Position numbers and translations under genes: made by a program. 64,000 nt of DNA from Trichopria drosophilae (lineage: Eukaryota; Arthropoda; Insecta; Hymenoptera; Diapriidae). The notes beneath the pieces were generated by a model that saw nothing but the letters and a program-made list of their open reading frames with translations, was not told the DNA's origin and searched no databases. The DNA lies in NCBI GenBank assembly GCA_030407085.1, contig CM059582.1:50677001-50741000 (forward strand), in the 5' to 3' direction. Positions 24,501-33,230 of this stretch are shown piece by piece (the first letter of the stretch is position 1; each line of letters begins with the position of its first letter).

Positions 24501-26633
24501 AATTTAATAAATGAAGCATAGTTCAAAGACAGATGCAGATGCGGAAACTAAACGAAAGATTTCCATCTTTTATTATTTTGCTACGTTAACTTGGCGATGA
24601 GCCTTTTTACTTCATCCAAAATTCCGCAGGAGAGATCCCATACTTTTGTGCGGTAGTGTAAGTGCCCAAAACCTCTGATAGTGGAGCTTAAAACCATAAT
24701 ATATCATTATATCTGGTATACAAATGGATGAATGCAATATACCGCTCGAAAACAAAATCGTTGTTAAGGAATAACATATTTAAAATAATGAGTGCCTCTT
24801 AATAACATTACACTGGTTTTCATTTATTCAAAGATTTGGGATACCTCGTGTTCTGGTTTACTCGACTTTCATTAATATATTTGTCAGATTAGAGTGTGAA
24901 AAAGAAATTTTTGTATAAATTTATAGTTGCTTTCTTCATCCGTGTTCGTAAAGTATGCCCTTTAAAATCACGATTAAAACTCTACTTTGCAATGTCAAAC
25001 GAAGCCGCAAAGAGTGTTTCGGACGCGGATAAAGGAAAATACATTAATTTTCATTATAATGAAATTCTGAAAAATTAATAGTTAGTTTTAAGGAGTGACA
25101 TCAATATCAAAAATAACATACCAAGTGATTTATTTCCATTCTCATTTAAACACCTCAACGAATACGCCCCAGAACCATGGTTGCAATCGTTCGAATCTGA
25201 AAATCACCAATTTTATTAGAGCCATTATTCTAAATTTGCAAAGGGATGATAGGACAGCGGAAAACCAATCTTAATCTTACAAACGGGATAAGTTATAAGC
25301 CCGCTGCATGCGAAAGCAGATTTTGTTGGCTCAATGAGAATAGGTTGCGAAGACACGTGCGTAACTGCCGGTACGGGGGTTCCCCATCCAGCTCCATTTG
25401 TGTGGAGGAAATCCTTAAGCACCTCGAAAAGTTCAAAAAGTCGTCTGGCATTACGGTACTTGATATCACCGACGTAATAAGCACGCTTCGTCATAGGCAA
25501 TATGTATACGTGCAAATAGCCGCCCATAGTGTCCGCCAAAGCTTTCAGCATTAAGTGTTTCGTTTTACCTACTGATATTTTTTCGATCGATTTTACGCAT
25601 AAATGAAAATAGTCCAATAGCTGCGCTATGTACTTGTCATTTCTACTGTTGATCACGTCTACCTAAAACCCATTTAAAAGTTTAAGTTAGGCAATTACAA
25701 AGTAAAACATGGGGTGATGTTGCCAACAGCAGTCTCAAACTTTAATATCTGGATGTTATAACACAATAATTTCATCTTTGTTTTATGACTTTCTACAACA
25801 ACGACTAAATATTTCAGAAGTTTAAAATATCAGGACTGTTACTGTACTATCACAAAACAGAAATTAAGTTTGTTTTAAATATAAATGTACAAAATGCTTC
25901 AGTATATCTTTAAACAGCAGTTGTATACAAAATTCCAAGTTTCCTATAAGCATATACAATGTTAATTAACGTCGGAAATTGTTTGCTATAATAAATAAAA
26001 ACGTAAAAATAGAATCCCACTTTATAAACAGAATGGAGATCATCCTGATGTCAAAGAAATAAATCTGTCAACACTGGTAAAAAGAATAAACACAAAGATC
26101 CTGCGCCCAAAGATATAACCTTCATGATACACGTGCCACTCGACGAAATTAAAAGCACTAATTTACTTTTTGATTTTAATCAAATACTTTGACAAGATTA
26201 TGTAGTTTTTATATAATTTTACATTATTTCTCGCTATCTTTACTAATGTATGATTGCTGTTGATGTAACCGATCTTTTTATTTACATTTAGTTGAATGGA
26301 ATTACCATTTCAAGAAAAGATAAAATTAATTTCGCATACCTCTGGTAAAAGATCCTGAAATATACGTCGACTATTAAGAATGGTAAGTTCTTCGTGAGTC
26401 CAACAGCGTTTGTCTGCATCATGTTTTTCGAATAATACAGTTCCAACGTTCTGTTCTTGAGGCTTGTACAAACCCTGCACCCTGTCAAAGTCGAAAATAA
26501 TTTCAACTGCTTCAATGCAAGAACGTGATTCAAATCGTTTCCATAGAGGTTATGTATTTCGTACTCACCTGTGTGTTTCACTGAGAATATTTGCGATGAA
26601 TATCAGATGGAAACACAAGGGCCATGGGCCCAT
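18516..26633 (-). CDS. 12-exon gene for an unrecognised single-pass (type I) membrane protein, 545 aa
   Basis: Coding exons on the minus strand, 5' to 3': 26633-26569, 26481-26340, 25662-25281, 25196-25122, 23142-23073, 22331-22187, 22104-22023, 21558-21412, 21235-21073, 20557-20327, 19563-19491, 18578-18516. They sum to 1638 nt, exactly 545 codons plus stop, and every junction keeps the frame (intron phases 2,0,1,1,2,0,1,1,2,2,0). Residues 1-22 form a signal peptide with core PLCFHLIFIANIL. The ectodomain has cysteines at 48, 91, 188, 201, 212, 268 and 295 and N-glycosylation sequons at N218, N318 and N357. A hydrophobic helix at about 383-404 (ELVLIAVAGAILAWLLVGL) is followed by CYRLLTR. 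The roughly 140-residue tail is rich in Ser, Thr and Tyr, has RRSSTS and ends PRKRR. I recognise no domain family. Likely a cell-surface receptor or adhesion-like protein; that role is inference from topology only. Confidence 0.8.
19491..19563 (-). CDS. Coding exon 11: cytoplasmic tail
   Basis: Residues 501-525, GRMKKCSKAVSVSPSTSP then RGCTSYR. Acceptor ATGTTTAG, donor CGA|GTAAGT, phase 0. Low-complexity Ser/Pro/Thr tail with two SP motifs. Confidence 0.8.
19908..20264. mobile_element. Phased-box palindromic DNA element, copy 2
   Basis: Inverted repeats of about 120 bp start at GGTGCACCTCAAAAAACCGA on the left and mirror at TTTTTGAGGTGCACC on the right. The left arm is an array of CCGACA-like boxes (19924, 19940, 19955, 19970, 19986, 20003) separated by A-tracts, period 15-16 bp. 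The right arm carries the same array on the other strand. CTAATTT occurs on both flanks and may be a target duplication. The centre has repeated AGGTCA-like words. No protein is encoded. It lies in the intron between exons 10 and 11. Confidence 0.75.
20327..20557 (-). CDS. Coding exon 10: cytoplasmic tail
   Basis: Residues 424-500, including VAVLYDNTDYCKPELC, GWWRSKFGKRYKNLC and TSKESLRRSSTSKSY. Acceptor AATTTAG, donor TGG|GTAAAT. RRSSTS fits a basophilic kinase site (inference). Confidence 0.84.
21073..21235 (-). CDS. Coding exon 9: transmembrane segment
   Basis: Residues 370-423. After SEDESSIPLGTTE comes a 22-residue hydrophobic helix (LVLIAVAGAILAWLLVGLTLVC), then YRLLTRN and a polar stretch: a standard stop-transfer pattern with the positive charge inside. 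Acceptor GCTTAG, donor ACC|GTAAGT. Confidence 0.87.
21412..21558 (-). CDS. Coding exon 8 of the type I membrane protein
   Basis: Residues 321-369, EILREGKRGGFYGITSQVIS and on to FTNSLYR, with the N357-K-T sequon. Acceptor TTAATTAG, donor GAA|GTAAGC. A weaker in-frame donor at CTGCAG|GTTCTT (phase 1 like the main one) would give a form shorter by nine residues. Confidence 0.78.
21803..21890. repeat. Intronic duplication, copy 1
   Basis: From TAGGCAAACTGCTTCTTAAA to ATCATT this segment of about 88 bp repeats nearly exactly at 22521-22612, in the same orientation and two introns apart in the same gene. Shared core: CATGAAATGATACAAAAA then TAAAGTTTTGAAAAATAG. Confidence 0.8.
22023..22104 (-). 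CDS. Coding exon 7 of the type I membrane protein
   Basis: Residues 294-320, VCPRLNDDKWYPAFGG then ILRVVASLNET, with the last ectodomain cysteine (C295) and the N318-E-T sequon. Acceptor TTCTTCAG, donor CAG|GTTAAT. The preceding intron is 82 bp. Confidence 0.8.
22187..22331 (-). CDS. Coding exon 6 of the type I membrane protein
   Basis: Residues 245-293, containing ESSAFILVTYYIASVKC and FKRDFRTWLKQS. The donor is TCC|GTACGT. The nearby GTGAGA at 22181-22176 would break the frame into exon 7. The acceptor AATAATAG at 22332-22333 is the only one keeping phase with exon 5; the closer TATGCAG runs into a stop. Confidence 0.75.
22521..22612. repeat. Intronic duplication, copy 2
   Basis: Direct-orientation partner of 21803-21890, with a 4-base ATGA insertion and a few substitutions. 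It lies in the intron between exons 5 and 6 of the membrane-protein gene. Confidence 0.8.
22860..22966. mobile_element. Short MITE, CCCTGGTAGAAAT ends
   Basis: CCCTGGTAGAAAT...ATTTCTACCAGGG, 107 bp, with a second inverted pair TCCAGTTTA / TAAACTGGA inside. It lies in the intron between exons 5 and 6 of the membrane-protein gene. Related fragments occur at 29338, about 54050-54165 and about 58590-58690. Confidence 0.75.
23073..23142 (-). CDS. Coding exon 5 of the type I membrane protein
   Basis: Residues 222-244, DQSDVSESISIPIPFLDD then NAKPN: an acidic, Ser-rich linker. The acceptor AACGAAG is purine-rich and weak. The next AG three bases on shifts the frame into a stop, which supports the choice. 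Donor CAG|GTAATT. Confidence 0.7.
23420..23786. repeat. Foldback-type element, copy A (intronic)
   Basis: Shares several stretches with the element at 50078-50350: TGCGAAATT.ACTG..ATCCGTT at the left end, ACGTTTATCTTAA and TCGATTTGTCAA in the centre, and a GAGACAATTTGA...GGTCAATTTTGAG right arm. Its far right end is missing where the SINE begins. It lies in the intron between exons 4 and 5 of the membrane-protein gene. Confidence 0.6.
23787..24154 (+). mobile_element. tRNA-derived SINE with poly(A) tail
   Basis: The head carries a tRNA-like RNA polymerase III promoter: an A-box region CAGGCGGTTAACGCACTGG at about 23789-23807 and a B box GAGTTCGATCCCC at 23827-23839. An unrelated body of about 260 bp follows, then AATTAATT and a run of 25 A (24130-24154). 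The anticodon arm (CTACGAAGTCGTAG) is self-complementary and does not make a normal tRNA arm, so this is not a functional tRNA gene. Target-site duplications were not identified. It sits antisense to the host gene, in its intron 4. Confidence 0.75.
25122..25196 (-). CDS. Coding exon 4 of the type I membrane protein
   Basis: Residues 197-221, YSNDCNHGSGAYSLRC and then LNENGNKSL, with two cysteines and the N218-K-S sequon. Acceptor ATTTTCAG, donor TTG|GTATGT. The intron separating it from exon 3 is only 84 bp. Confidence 0.82.
25281..25662 (-). CDS. Coding exon 3 of the type I membrane protein (largest exon)
   Basis: Residues 70-196, from VDVINSRNDKYIAQLL to SGLITYPV. Acceptor GGTTTTAG, donor TTT|GTAAGA. 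It contains two cysteines (91 and 188) and a segment GGYLHVYILPMTKRAYYVGD. An internal GTAAAA about 95 bases in could act as an alternative donor. No known domain recognised. Confidence 0.8.
26340..26481 (-). CDS. Coding exon 2 of the type I membrane protein
   Basis: Residues 22-69, starting VQGLYKPQEQNVG and containing FEKHDADKRCWTHEEL, with the first ectodomain cysteine (C48). The acceptor is TTTGACAG and the donor GAG|GTATGC. The frame used here differs from the longest ATG-to-stop open frame across this stretch (26288-26581), which does not splice in phase with exon 3. Confidence 0.8.
26569..26633 (-). CDS. Coding exon 1 of the type I membrane protein (signal peptide)
   Basis: Encodes MGPWPLCFHLIFIANILSETH plus two bases, read in pieces: M-GPWP, then the hydrophobic core LCFHLIFIANIL, then SETH. 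The start is the first ATG after an in-frame TAA upstream. The donor is a strong CAG|GTGAGT. Another frame (MALVFPSD...) with a weaker donor GTGAAA at 26581 also joins in frame to exon 2, but it lacks a signal peptide, so I prefer this reading. Confidence 0.75.
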
Positions 26634-26764
26634 GCTCCGGATGATGAATCTTGGAGAAGCGCGCGATATTACCTTTTATGACTCTTCAAATTTATCATGG
26701 AATTATTTGAATACGTCATGAATGAACAGCATAACCATTGCCCAACGATCCGACATTGCTCGCA

Positions 26765-26778
26765 GATATATAAAGGGG
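26765..26778. promoter_or_regulatory. TATA-like box upstream of the membrane-protein gene
   Basis: Reads GATATATAAAGGGG on the plus strand and CCCCTTTATATATC on the minus strand, about 135 bases before the ATG of the minus-strand gene. The core is near-symmetric and scores slightly better as a plus-strand TATAAA, so the direction is uncertain. Confidence 0.35.
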
Positions 26779-27206
26779 ATTGTGGCAGGCTTTCGTCTTT
26801 TTTTATTTGTTCACAACCGAGTCTGCGTAACACGATTTTGCTGCCATAAATCACACAATAGAAATCTGCTACAACGATGACCAAAGATTTAAAAAATTGT
26901 ATTTCAAAGAAAGTTGGCAAAATATCTTTATTTTAGGTTCTCGCTTTATTTGACAAAAGTTTAGAAAATAATTTATCTAACCTAATACCAGAAAGTTCGC
27001 TTATTTGTCATTTTTAACAGCCCTTGTTTGGTTAATGCCAATTATATGACTGAACAAAACAATAGTGACAGGTGGTTATTAAACAAATATACGATTTCTT
27101 ATTTTCAAAGGCTCTAGTACGAAATTCCATTACAAAATTGTGAGTATTTATATTAAAAATATTTAATATTTATTACAAAAATTATTATTATTATTTTTAT
27201 GCGTCT

Positions 27207-27287
27207 TTATTGCGTAGAAAAAGAGATTGTTCCAATGATCTTGAGTCCACCAAAAGACTTGTCGCAGTCGACGTTGTTTTTACTGAT
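27207..27287 (-). CDS. Candidate terminal exon of an upstream minus-strand gene
   Basis: Acceptor GTGTGTTAG, then ISKNNVDCDKSFGGLKIIGT ISFSTQ and stop. The stop itself overlaps CAATAAAG, and another AATAAA lies 40 bases on, as in a gene's 3' end. It lies 570 bp upstream of the membrane-protein start. Family not recognised. Confidence 0.28.
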   Translation of the reverse strand: MSKNNVDCDKSFGGLKIIGTISFSTQ

Positions 27288-28766
27288 CTAACACACAAAT
27301 ACATCTTATTATCTGGAGAATTTAGAAAGTATAATAATTAAAATAAACAATAACATAAATATATAAGTGACTAATGAGTTTCGCATAATAATTATTAAAT
27401 ATTACAGACTTATTAACCCTTAGCGGCATGTTGGTAACAACATTATGCTCTTCACTTTTTAACGTGTTTTTAGTACTACTATGTTATACGTTTTAATCCA
27501 AAAATTTTCTTATTATTTAGGCCATGATATTCTTAACTGCAATAAAGGGATAAAGAATTGTAGGTAATAAGCAAAATTTTGTTATAAATAAAGAAAGTCT
27601 AAAAAATAACTTTTTTTACAATAAATGTTTTTCTTACTAACCTACATGATAAAAAAATAATAAAAATCGGTATGAACTATTTTGGTTTGCTGATTGCAAT
27701 TTCGGGGCAGTTTTTAAATATTCAAACAGTCAAGACAGAGAACAGATCTCTTGGTATAAAACATGCATTGCGCGCCGCTCTGCGCTATAAAATAGGAAGC
27801 TTCTGGGAATGCTGGAGAATTGTTACCATCGGAGTCAATAGAGTATTTACCGATAGTTTACTATACAGCAAATTTTATTTATTATTGAACAATTAAAACT
27901 GTAAGTAAATAATTATGAAAATTTATATAATTTAAAATGTTCTAAACTAAATGATCGCACCAAATCAATCAATCACTAAATAACCCTCATTTACGAATTA
28001 AATATCTGCCTTAGTTTGGATCAGAACCAAAAATAAAAACATTTTTAGAAAAAAACGAATCCATTTTCCATTTAAAATTACAGTTTGGATATGCGTATTA
28101 ATTAAAAACATTTATATATTTCTTAAGGCGAATTGAAAATGCAAGTATAGCTGCATGTATGGGTTATCTACCGGTGATAACTAACGCTGATTTTCTTTAT
28201 TTTCCGAGTACTCGAATTCAGTTATATTGTAAGAAATAAATTTATAGAAATGCACCTTTGCAAATTTAACTTATTGATTATTTTTTTAATTTTTATTACG
28301 ATTATTACTATACCAGTGATTGACGTGTTTTTATTTTATTTAATTCAACATGGAAATTTATTGAATAACCAACTGATTTTTAGTAAATAGTATTGTAATG
28401 ATTATTTACGTAGATTTGAAAATATATCAATAAAAGTCAAAGATCTGAATACTGTGTTTATTCGGTATAAAAACTATACTCGCTATATAAATAAGTAATT
28501 AATATCATTATTCTTAAATACGTTCTTCACTATATTTTTAATTAAAAAAAATCTATAATCAGCTGTATGGACTAATAGAATTAGCACCACGATTATGCAT
28601 TCATCCATATGGTCGTTGGTTTATACCTTTTAGTAAACCAATTAAAAATTAATGTGAACCTACTTGAACTTAAGGCTATAACTGCTGGTTTTTTTAAATG
28701 AAACAATGTCAACTTTGCTACCGGCTTGGTCTTAAATGCATGGCAATTAAGTGTTGAAAAACAACT

Positions 28767-28800
28767 GATAATAAATAATAATAGTAATAATAATAATAGT
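28767..28800. repeat. (AAT)n-like microsatellite
   Basis: ATAATAAATAATAATAGTAA and further AATAATAG units: an imperfect trinucleotide run. Confidence 0.7.
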
Positions 28801-29337
28801 GGTGACCTTATCTGCGCTAATAAAACTTAGTATACAGTAAATGCTGGTTTACTACAAACTAACCCATAATATCGATACATAATAAACATAAACATGAAAA
28901 ACGAGTAGCTATTTAGTACTATCGAAGTACAGTACCTATTTTAAACTTACAAAAATAATAATGACTTGAATGTCGTAGGAATAGAAACTATATATCATGA
29001 AATTACGAATATATTATATAAAACAAACCAGTACATAAAACAAAAAGAGAAATAATTTTGTAGGCATCATGGTAGGGAATATTTACAAAGTATCGATGTT
29101 AACATTTCAAATAAAGGGAACGCGTTCAATTTAATGAACATGTGCTGGAAGCACATTTCAATTCCGACATTTAACGACTTTTAATACCAGACCTTAAATT
29201 TAATGTACATACAAAATTGCATGTATATACCTTAAATCTACTGTCATGCTTCATAGAGTTTCATCGTACCCCCAAAAAATGGATCCATGCCACCGAATGG
29301 AAAATCCGCTGTAAAAATTCATTTAATATATAGCAGC

Positions 29338-29440
29338 CCTGGTAGAAATTCTGTGTACATATTGGTCACTTTTCGGCAAATAAACTTGTGTACTAGTCAG
29401 TTTGTCAGTAATAAAACGTGGCCAGTTTTCCATACAAAAT
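29338..29440. repeat. Partial copy of the CCCTGGTAGAAAT MITE
   Basis: Begins CCCTGGTAGAAATTCTG and continues with a diverged interior (GTACTAGTCAGTTTGTCAG). The far end is absent or unrecognisable. Confidence 0.5.
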
Positions 29441-30140
29441 GTCACAAATCATAGATTGTTTTTCGATGCCTTTTTTAAATTAACTGTGGACAGTTTCTGC
29501 AGTGTTTCTGTAACAAAGTACTCAGAATATTCAAGACGAACAACTTAAATACTTTTTTGTAAATAGTTTCTAGACGATAATTTAGGTAATAATATGTAGC
29601 TTTTTTTTTAAAGATAACTTAAAAATTGTCTGAACACTTTTTATGCAGCTTCTGTTTAGTTTTTATCCGCAATGAAAAAAAAGTTTTAAAATGTTTATAT
29701 TTTACACGGTCTTAAAAGAAGCCAATGTATACGGCATAAGTGGGCATACCCCTAGAACTTTTAATATTTCACTTAAGAAAAAATAAAAATAAATTTGCAC
29801 GCTATCTAAACTTATTTGTTATGTTTTTAACCCGATAAAAAGTAAAAAAAATTGTGCGCCACTCATTTTTGTGCATGCTTATTTGCTTAAAAACTTAAAA
29901 CGGTGCTTTAACAAATTCAGCTCTTCTACAGACAAAATAGACTCGCCAAAAAAGTTTTCGAAAAGATTAGGATCTGACGTCCAATATACAGTTACAGCAT
30001 GCTTTTTAATATTCTATTTTACATATTATATTAAACGCGCAGACACTTGTATTTTTATTTTTATCGTAGAATCAATAAAAAAATTGTCAGCCAATTATCC
30101 AAAACATCGACTGTAGGTTCCCCTTATCAGTGTAAGGGTT

Positions 30141-30336
30141 CAGTAGAGTCTCGTTATATTTACCAAAAGAAGAGGATCATCGCTTCTCCCACTCCCCACA
30201 GTAGCGTTATGTTTGTGACGTCACAGCAGACCCTTCCTGGGGCCCTAACCCGCAAGGTGAGAGGAAAAGAGAGCGGCTAGGGTAAATATACCGAGAAGTA
30301 AATACAGCGAGACGCAATTATACCGGGACTCTACTG
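30141..30336. mobile_element. pogo/Tigger-like MITE, CAGTAGAGTC ends
   Basis: CAGTAGAGTCTCGTTATATT on the left; the right end reads CAGTAGAGTCCCGGTATAAT on the other strand. TA follows the right end, while the left flank is TT, so the left TA has decayed. 196 bp with a GC-richer core containing TGACGTCA. CAG ends and a TA target are the signature of the pogo/Tigger group. Confidence 0.7.
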
Positions 30337-30696
30337 TATAATTTTTAATGGAGATAAAATTAATTTTTAATAAAAAGACTTAGAATTCAAAAACTTTATA
30401 TCAGACCGCGAGAATCGTGCGCACAATAAATTGATATCACAGAAGTGAAGTATAATTAAACAGAAGATGGAAATTTATTGAACTATGAATCATTAACAAT
30501 GAAAATGTTTACTGGTTGTATTTCCAGTTTATATTTATATTTATATTTGCTATTATTATTTCCAAACATAACTTTAATATACAATATATAGTGTAATAAG
30601 TTAGATTAAATTGTGTGAAAGTGATTTAATATGAATATATCAGTATGACATACCAAAGAATTAAAATCGCTATTAAAAATTTAAAAGTCAACATAC

Positions 30697-30737
30697 CTGT
30701 TTGAAAACATCATCATGGAAAAAATTGCTTACATAAT
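30697..30737 (-). CDS. Candidate internal exon
   Basis: Ends with a good donor AAACAG|GTATGT in phase 0 and reads YVSNFFHDDVFKQ. It would join in frame to 27207-27287. The acceptor (CTCAAAG) is weak and no further exon was found. Confidence 0.18.
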
Positions 30738-31612
30738 CTTTGAGATGTAAATTACCAGAAGCAATAGTTAGCGAAACATTTCAAGTACATAGTGAAGTGT
30801 GCCAGATCGAAATGTCATTTTTTTTAACGAGTATTGCTTTAAATTTCAAATTCGAAGTGTTATAATAACTTTTCCTGTAGGGGCACCTCAAATACTGGGC
30901 GCCATTTTGTAGAATTTTATATGTAGAATAAAACCAGCCTTCGGTTTTTTAGCTAAAGCAAAAGTTTTAAAAATATAGCACAAATAGTCATAAAGGTTGT
31001 ATTTTTTCATAGTTTAGTTCATTCTATATCTTTCTTATTTATGGGCACCCATAAATACTGAGTAATCTTGCATTATTTAAGTAGTAGGGAAGATATTAAA
31101 AAATTTGCAGGTCATTATTGAATAACTTAAAAAAGTTATAGCGTTTAATTGAAAACAAATTTGAAATCTTCACTACCATAGCAGCAATATTTGACGGATT
31201 TGGAACTTTTTCTATGTTTAAATTATATAAAACTGACTTTAAAATACGGTATCCCACTAATTAAACATATTTTCTTATAATTTATGCTATTATTGTATGA
31301 AATATATCATGGGAAAGGTCCTTACTCACTCTCACGAAAGTTAAAACTTTTAAGGATATGCCGGAGTATGTCCTTTTCTAATTGGTCTCGTTTTTGTTAC
31401 ATCGTAAATTAACCCTATATTCTGCCTTAATTTAAAACATTTTTTTACGCTGCATTTTATGCAGTTTTGGAATAGACGGGTTTTCACCATCATTATATTA
31501 TTAGGAGAGGTGATTGAACTTCCTTCAGCAGCTTTGATATGAATATAAGCGTCATCATCGTCATTATTATATGTTTCATTCTCTCGCACTCCCCCGTAAA
31601 CTTTGATTTCGT

Positions 31613-32276
31613 GGCGAAAACCTTAAAAAACCACCATAATTTATGTTTTATTGCAATTATCTCATAAAATACCCGAAATTTCGACAAATACTTGAAATAA
31701 AAGTTGTAGATGTGATCAAAATACACATTTTATGTTTTAAACATTTTCCTGCCAAAATCGATAGTTTTTGAGAAAGATCGAAAACACTATAAAACACCAA
31801 GGAACTGCCAATTACAACATGAATTCCACGTTACTTGTTATTCATGTTATTCGCGTAATTTAATACCTTGACAAGTGTAGTAGATTGGTTTTTTTGTTTT
31901 CGGGTTTCTGCGTGCTGCAAAACTAACTTAACCATTCACAACTCTGCCAAGCTTTAGCCCTAATAATGCATAAAAGCATATGCGTGCCCTAAAACTAACC
32001 TAACCTAACCAGTCAGGTTATTAGGCTCTGCCTATTCCTATAAGAATGCCGCATATGCGTGCCACTACGTGGAATTCATATGTTATAAATGATCGCGTTC
32101 GTGTTGTTCGACATTTCTCAAAAACTGTCGATTTTGACGAGAAAATGCATAGAATATAAAATGTGTATTTTCATCATATCTACAACTTTTATTTGAAGAA
32201 TTTTTCGGAATTTTGAGTGTTTTACGTGATACTTGCGAAAAACCATAAAGTATCTTGGTTTTTTATGGTTTTCACC
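31613..32276. repeat. Foldback with ~165-bp arms
   Basis: The left arm 31613-31780 and right arm 32110-32276 are inverted copies: GCGAAAACCTTAAAAAACC, TAAAAGTTGTAGATGTGATC, AAAATACACATTTTATGTT and GTTTTTGAGAAA. The loop includes GAATTCCACGT/ACGTGGAATTC, CATATGCGTGCC twice, and AACCTAACCTAACC. Apparent minus-strand frames through both arms are shadows of the repeat. Confidence 0.75.
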
Positions 32277-32882
32277 ATGAAAATAAAATTCTACATCAAA
32301 AACCGGTTGGCGGCGTTTTCGGAAGTACACTCTGTTCTTATTATCAGCATATTAAATTATAAATTATACTAATTGCAATTTCAGTTTTAAATACATTGTT
32401 GAAAAATGATTCAATCTCAAATTTATCGTTTTATTCACAAATACATATTCAAACTAATTACGGATTTATATAGATTAAAAACAAATCAAGAAATGGAATT
32501 AAAAATCCAAGAAAAATTGGATACATGTGAATGTTTTTCAACGCGCTGTCGTTTGCTGGAAATCAGTTTGTTGACGTTACCATCGGATTTTCAAAAGACT
32601 GATTTTCTGAAAATCATAATATTCCACCTAATAATTTAAACGACAGTTATGTTTGATTACATCGCGACGAAATTTATAATTCATACATATAAATAATAAA
32701 CATCCAACTGAATAAGTACAACCGCGGTAACCGACCGTCGGTACGACAGGTCGCCCTACTCCGGAAGCACCGTATTTCCCGGGGGTCTTCGTCCTATCGG
32801 AACTGCACGCACCGAAGACCCTTTGCTCGGCCGCTAAACGCATACGCGGTGAAACTTGACAGCAGACACAGCTGATACCGCA

Positions 32883-32890
32883 TGACGTCA
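32883..32890. promoter_or_regulatory. CRE palindrome TGACGTCA
   Basis: A perfect 8-bp cAMP-response/ATF-type site about 220 bases upstream of the F-box start codon, inside the CpG-rich promoter. Confidence 0.45.
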
Positions 32891-33035
32891 CTAAACAAAG
32901 CATGCGCGATCGAAACGGAGTTCCCCGAGTTGAGGAGAACGCGAACAGACCGAGTCGAGCAGCCGTCGAGAAACGCGACTGCTTCGGGGTCCGCGAAACG
33001 GAAGTCGCGCGTTTAGTGCGCGTAGAAGCTTCCTT

Positions 33036-33066
33036 CGTCTTTTTTTATCTTCTTCTTCCTCCTCAG
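33036..33066 (+). promoter_or_regulatory. Polypyrimidine tract ending in CAG just upstream of the F-box ATG
   Basis: A long run of T/C (TCTTCTTCTTCCTCCTCAG) ends 42 bases before the start codon. It is a textbook splice acceptor, so a 5' UTR intron may end at 33066. No clear upstream donor was found, so it could equally be a pyrimidine-rich promoter or 5' UTR element. Confidence 0.35.
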
Positions 33067-33108
33067 CCCCGGGCGAAATAATAACCAGGAGGTTCGGGTT
33101 ATCGAGCG

Positions 33109-33230
33109 ATGCCGTTCATTTCCAAGGACTGGCGAAGCCCGGGCGAGGAATGGGTCAAGACCGTCGAGGGCTGGGAGAAGAAGAAGATCCTCGAATGCGC
33201 CAACAACAAGACGCTCTCGCTGTTGCTACG
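33109..33230 (+). CDS. FBXO32-like: FBXO25/FBXO32-type F-box protein, coding exon 1 (partial gene)
   Basis: Encodes [40 protein letters not shown] and the first two bases of an Arg codon, then a strong donor CG|GTGAGTAC (phase 2). The start matches the conserved N-terminus MPFLGQDWRSPG..WVKTADGW of vertebrate FBXO32 (atrogin-1) and FBXO25. Those proteins are substrate receptors of SCF (Skp1-Cul1-F-box) ubiquitin ligases; the insect gene is a single FBXO25/32 orthologue. The exon is far richer in G+C than its surroundings. The remaining exons, including the F-box, were not found with confidence and may lie beyond a long first intron. Confidence 0.85.

Noticed and set aside
29244..29308. Minus-strand acceptor followed by DFPFGGMDPFFGG and a stop, resembling a DnaJ-type Gly/Phe region
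   Set aside because: Only about 20 codons, next to a MITE fragment, with no partner exon; too short to call.
31350..31589. 79-aa minus frame with NNDDDDAYIHIKAAEG
   Set aside because: No family, no splice signals, directly beside a foldback arm; could be chance.
31990..32015. Telomere-like CCTAACCTAACC
   Set aside because: Only two to three units inside a foldback loop; too short for an interstitial telomere.
32628..32903. 91-aa minus-strand open frame in the F-box promoter
   Set aside because: High G+C makes stops rare; frames are open on both strands and no family or splice context supports it.
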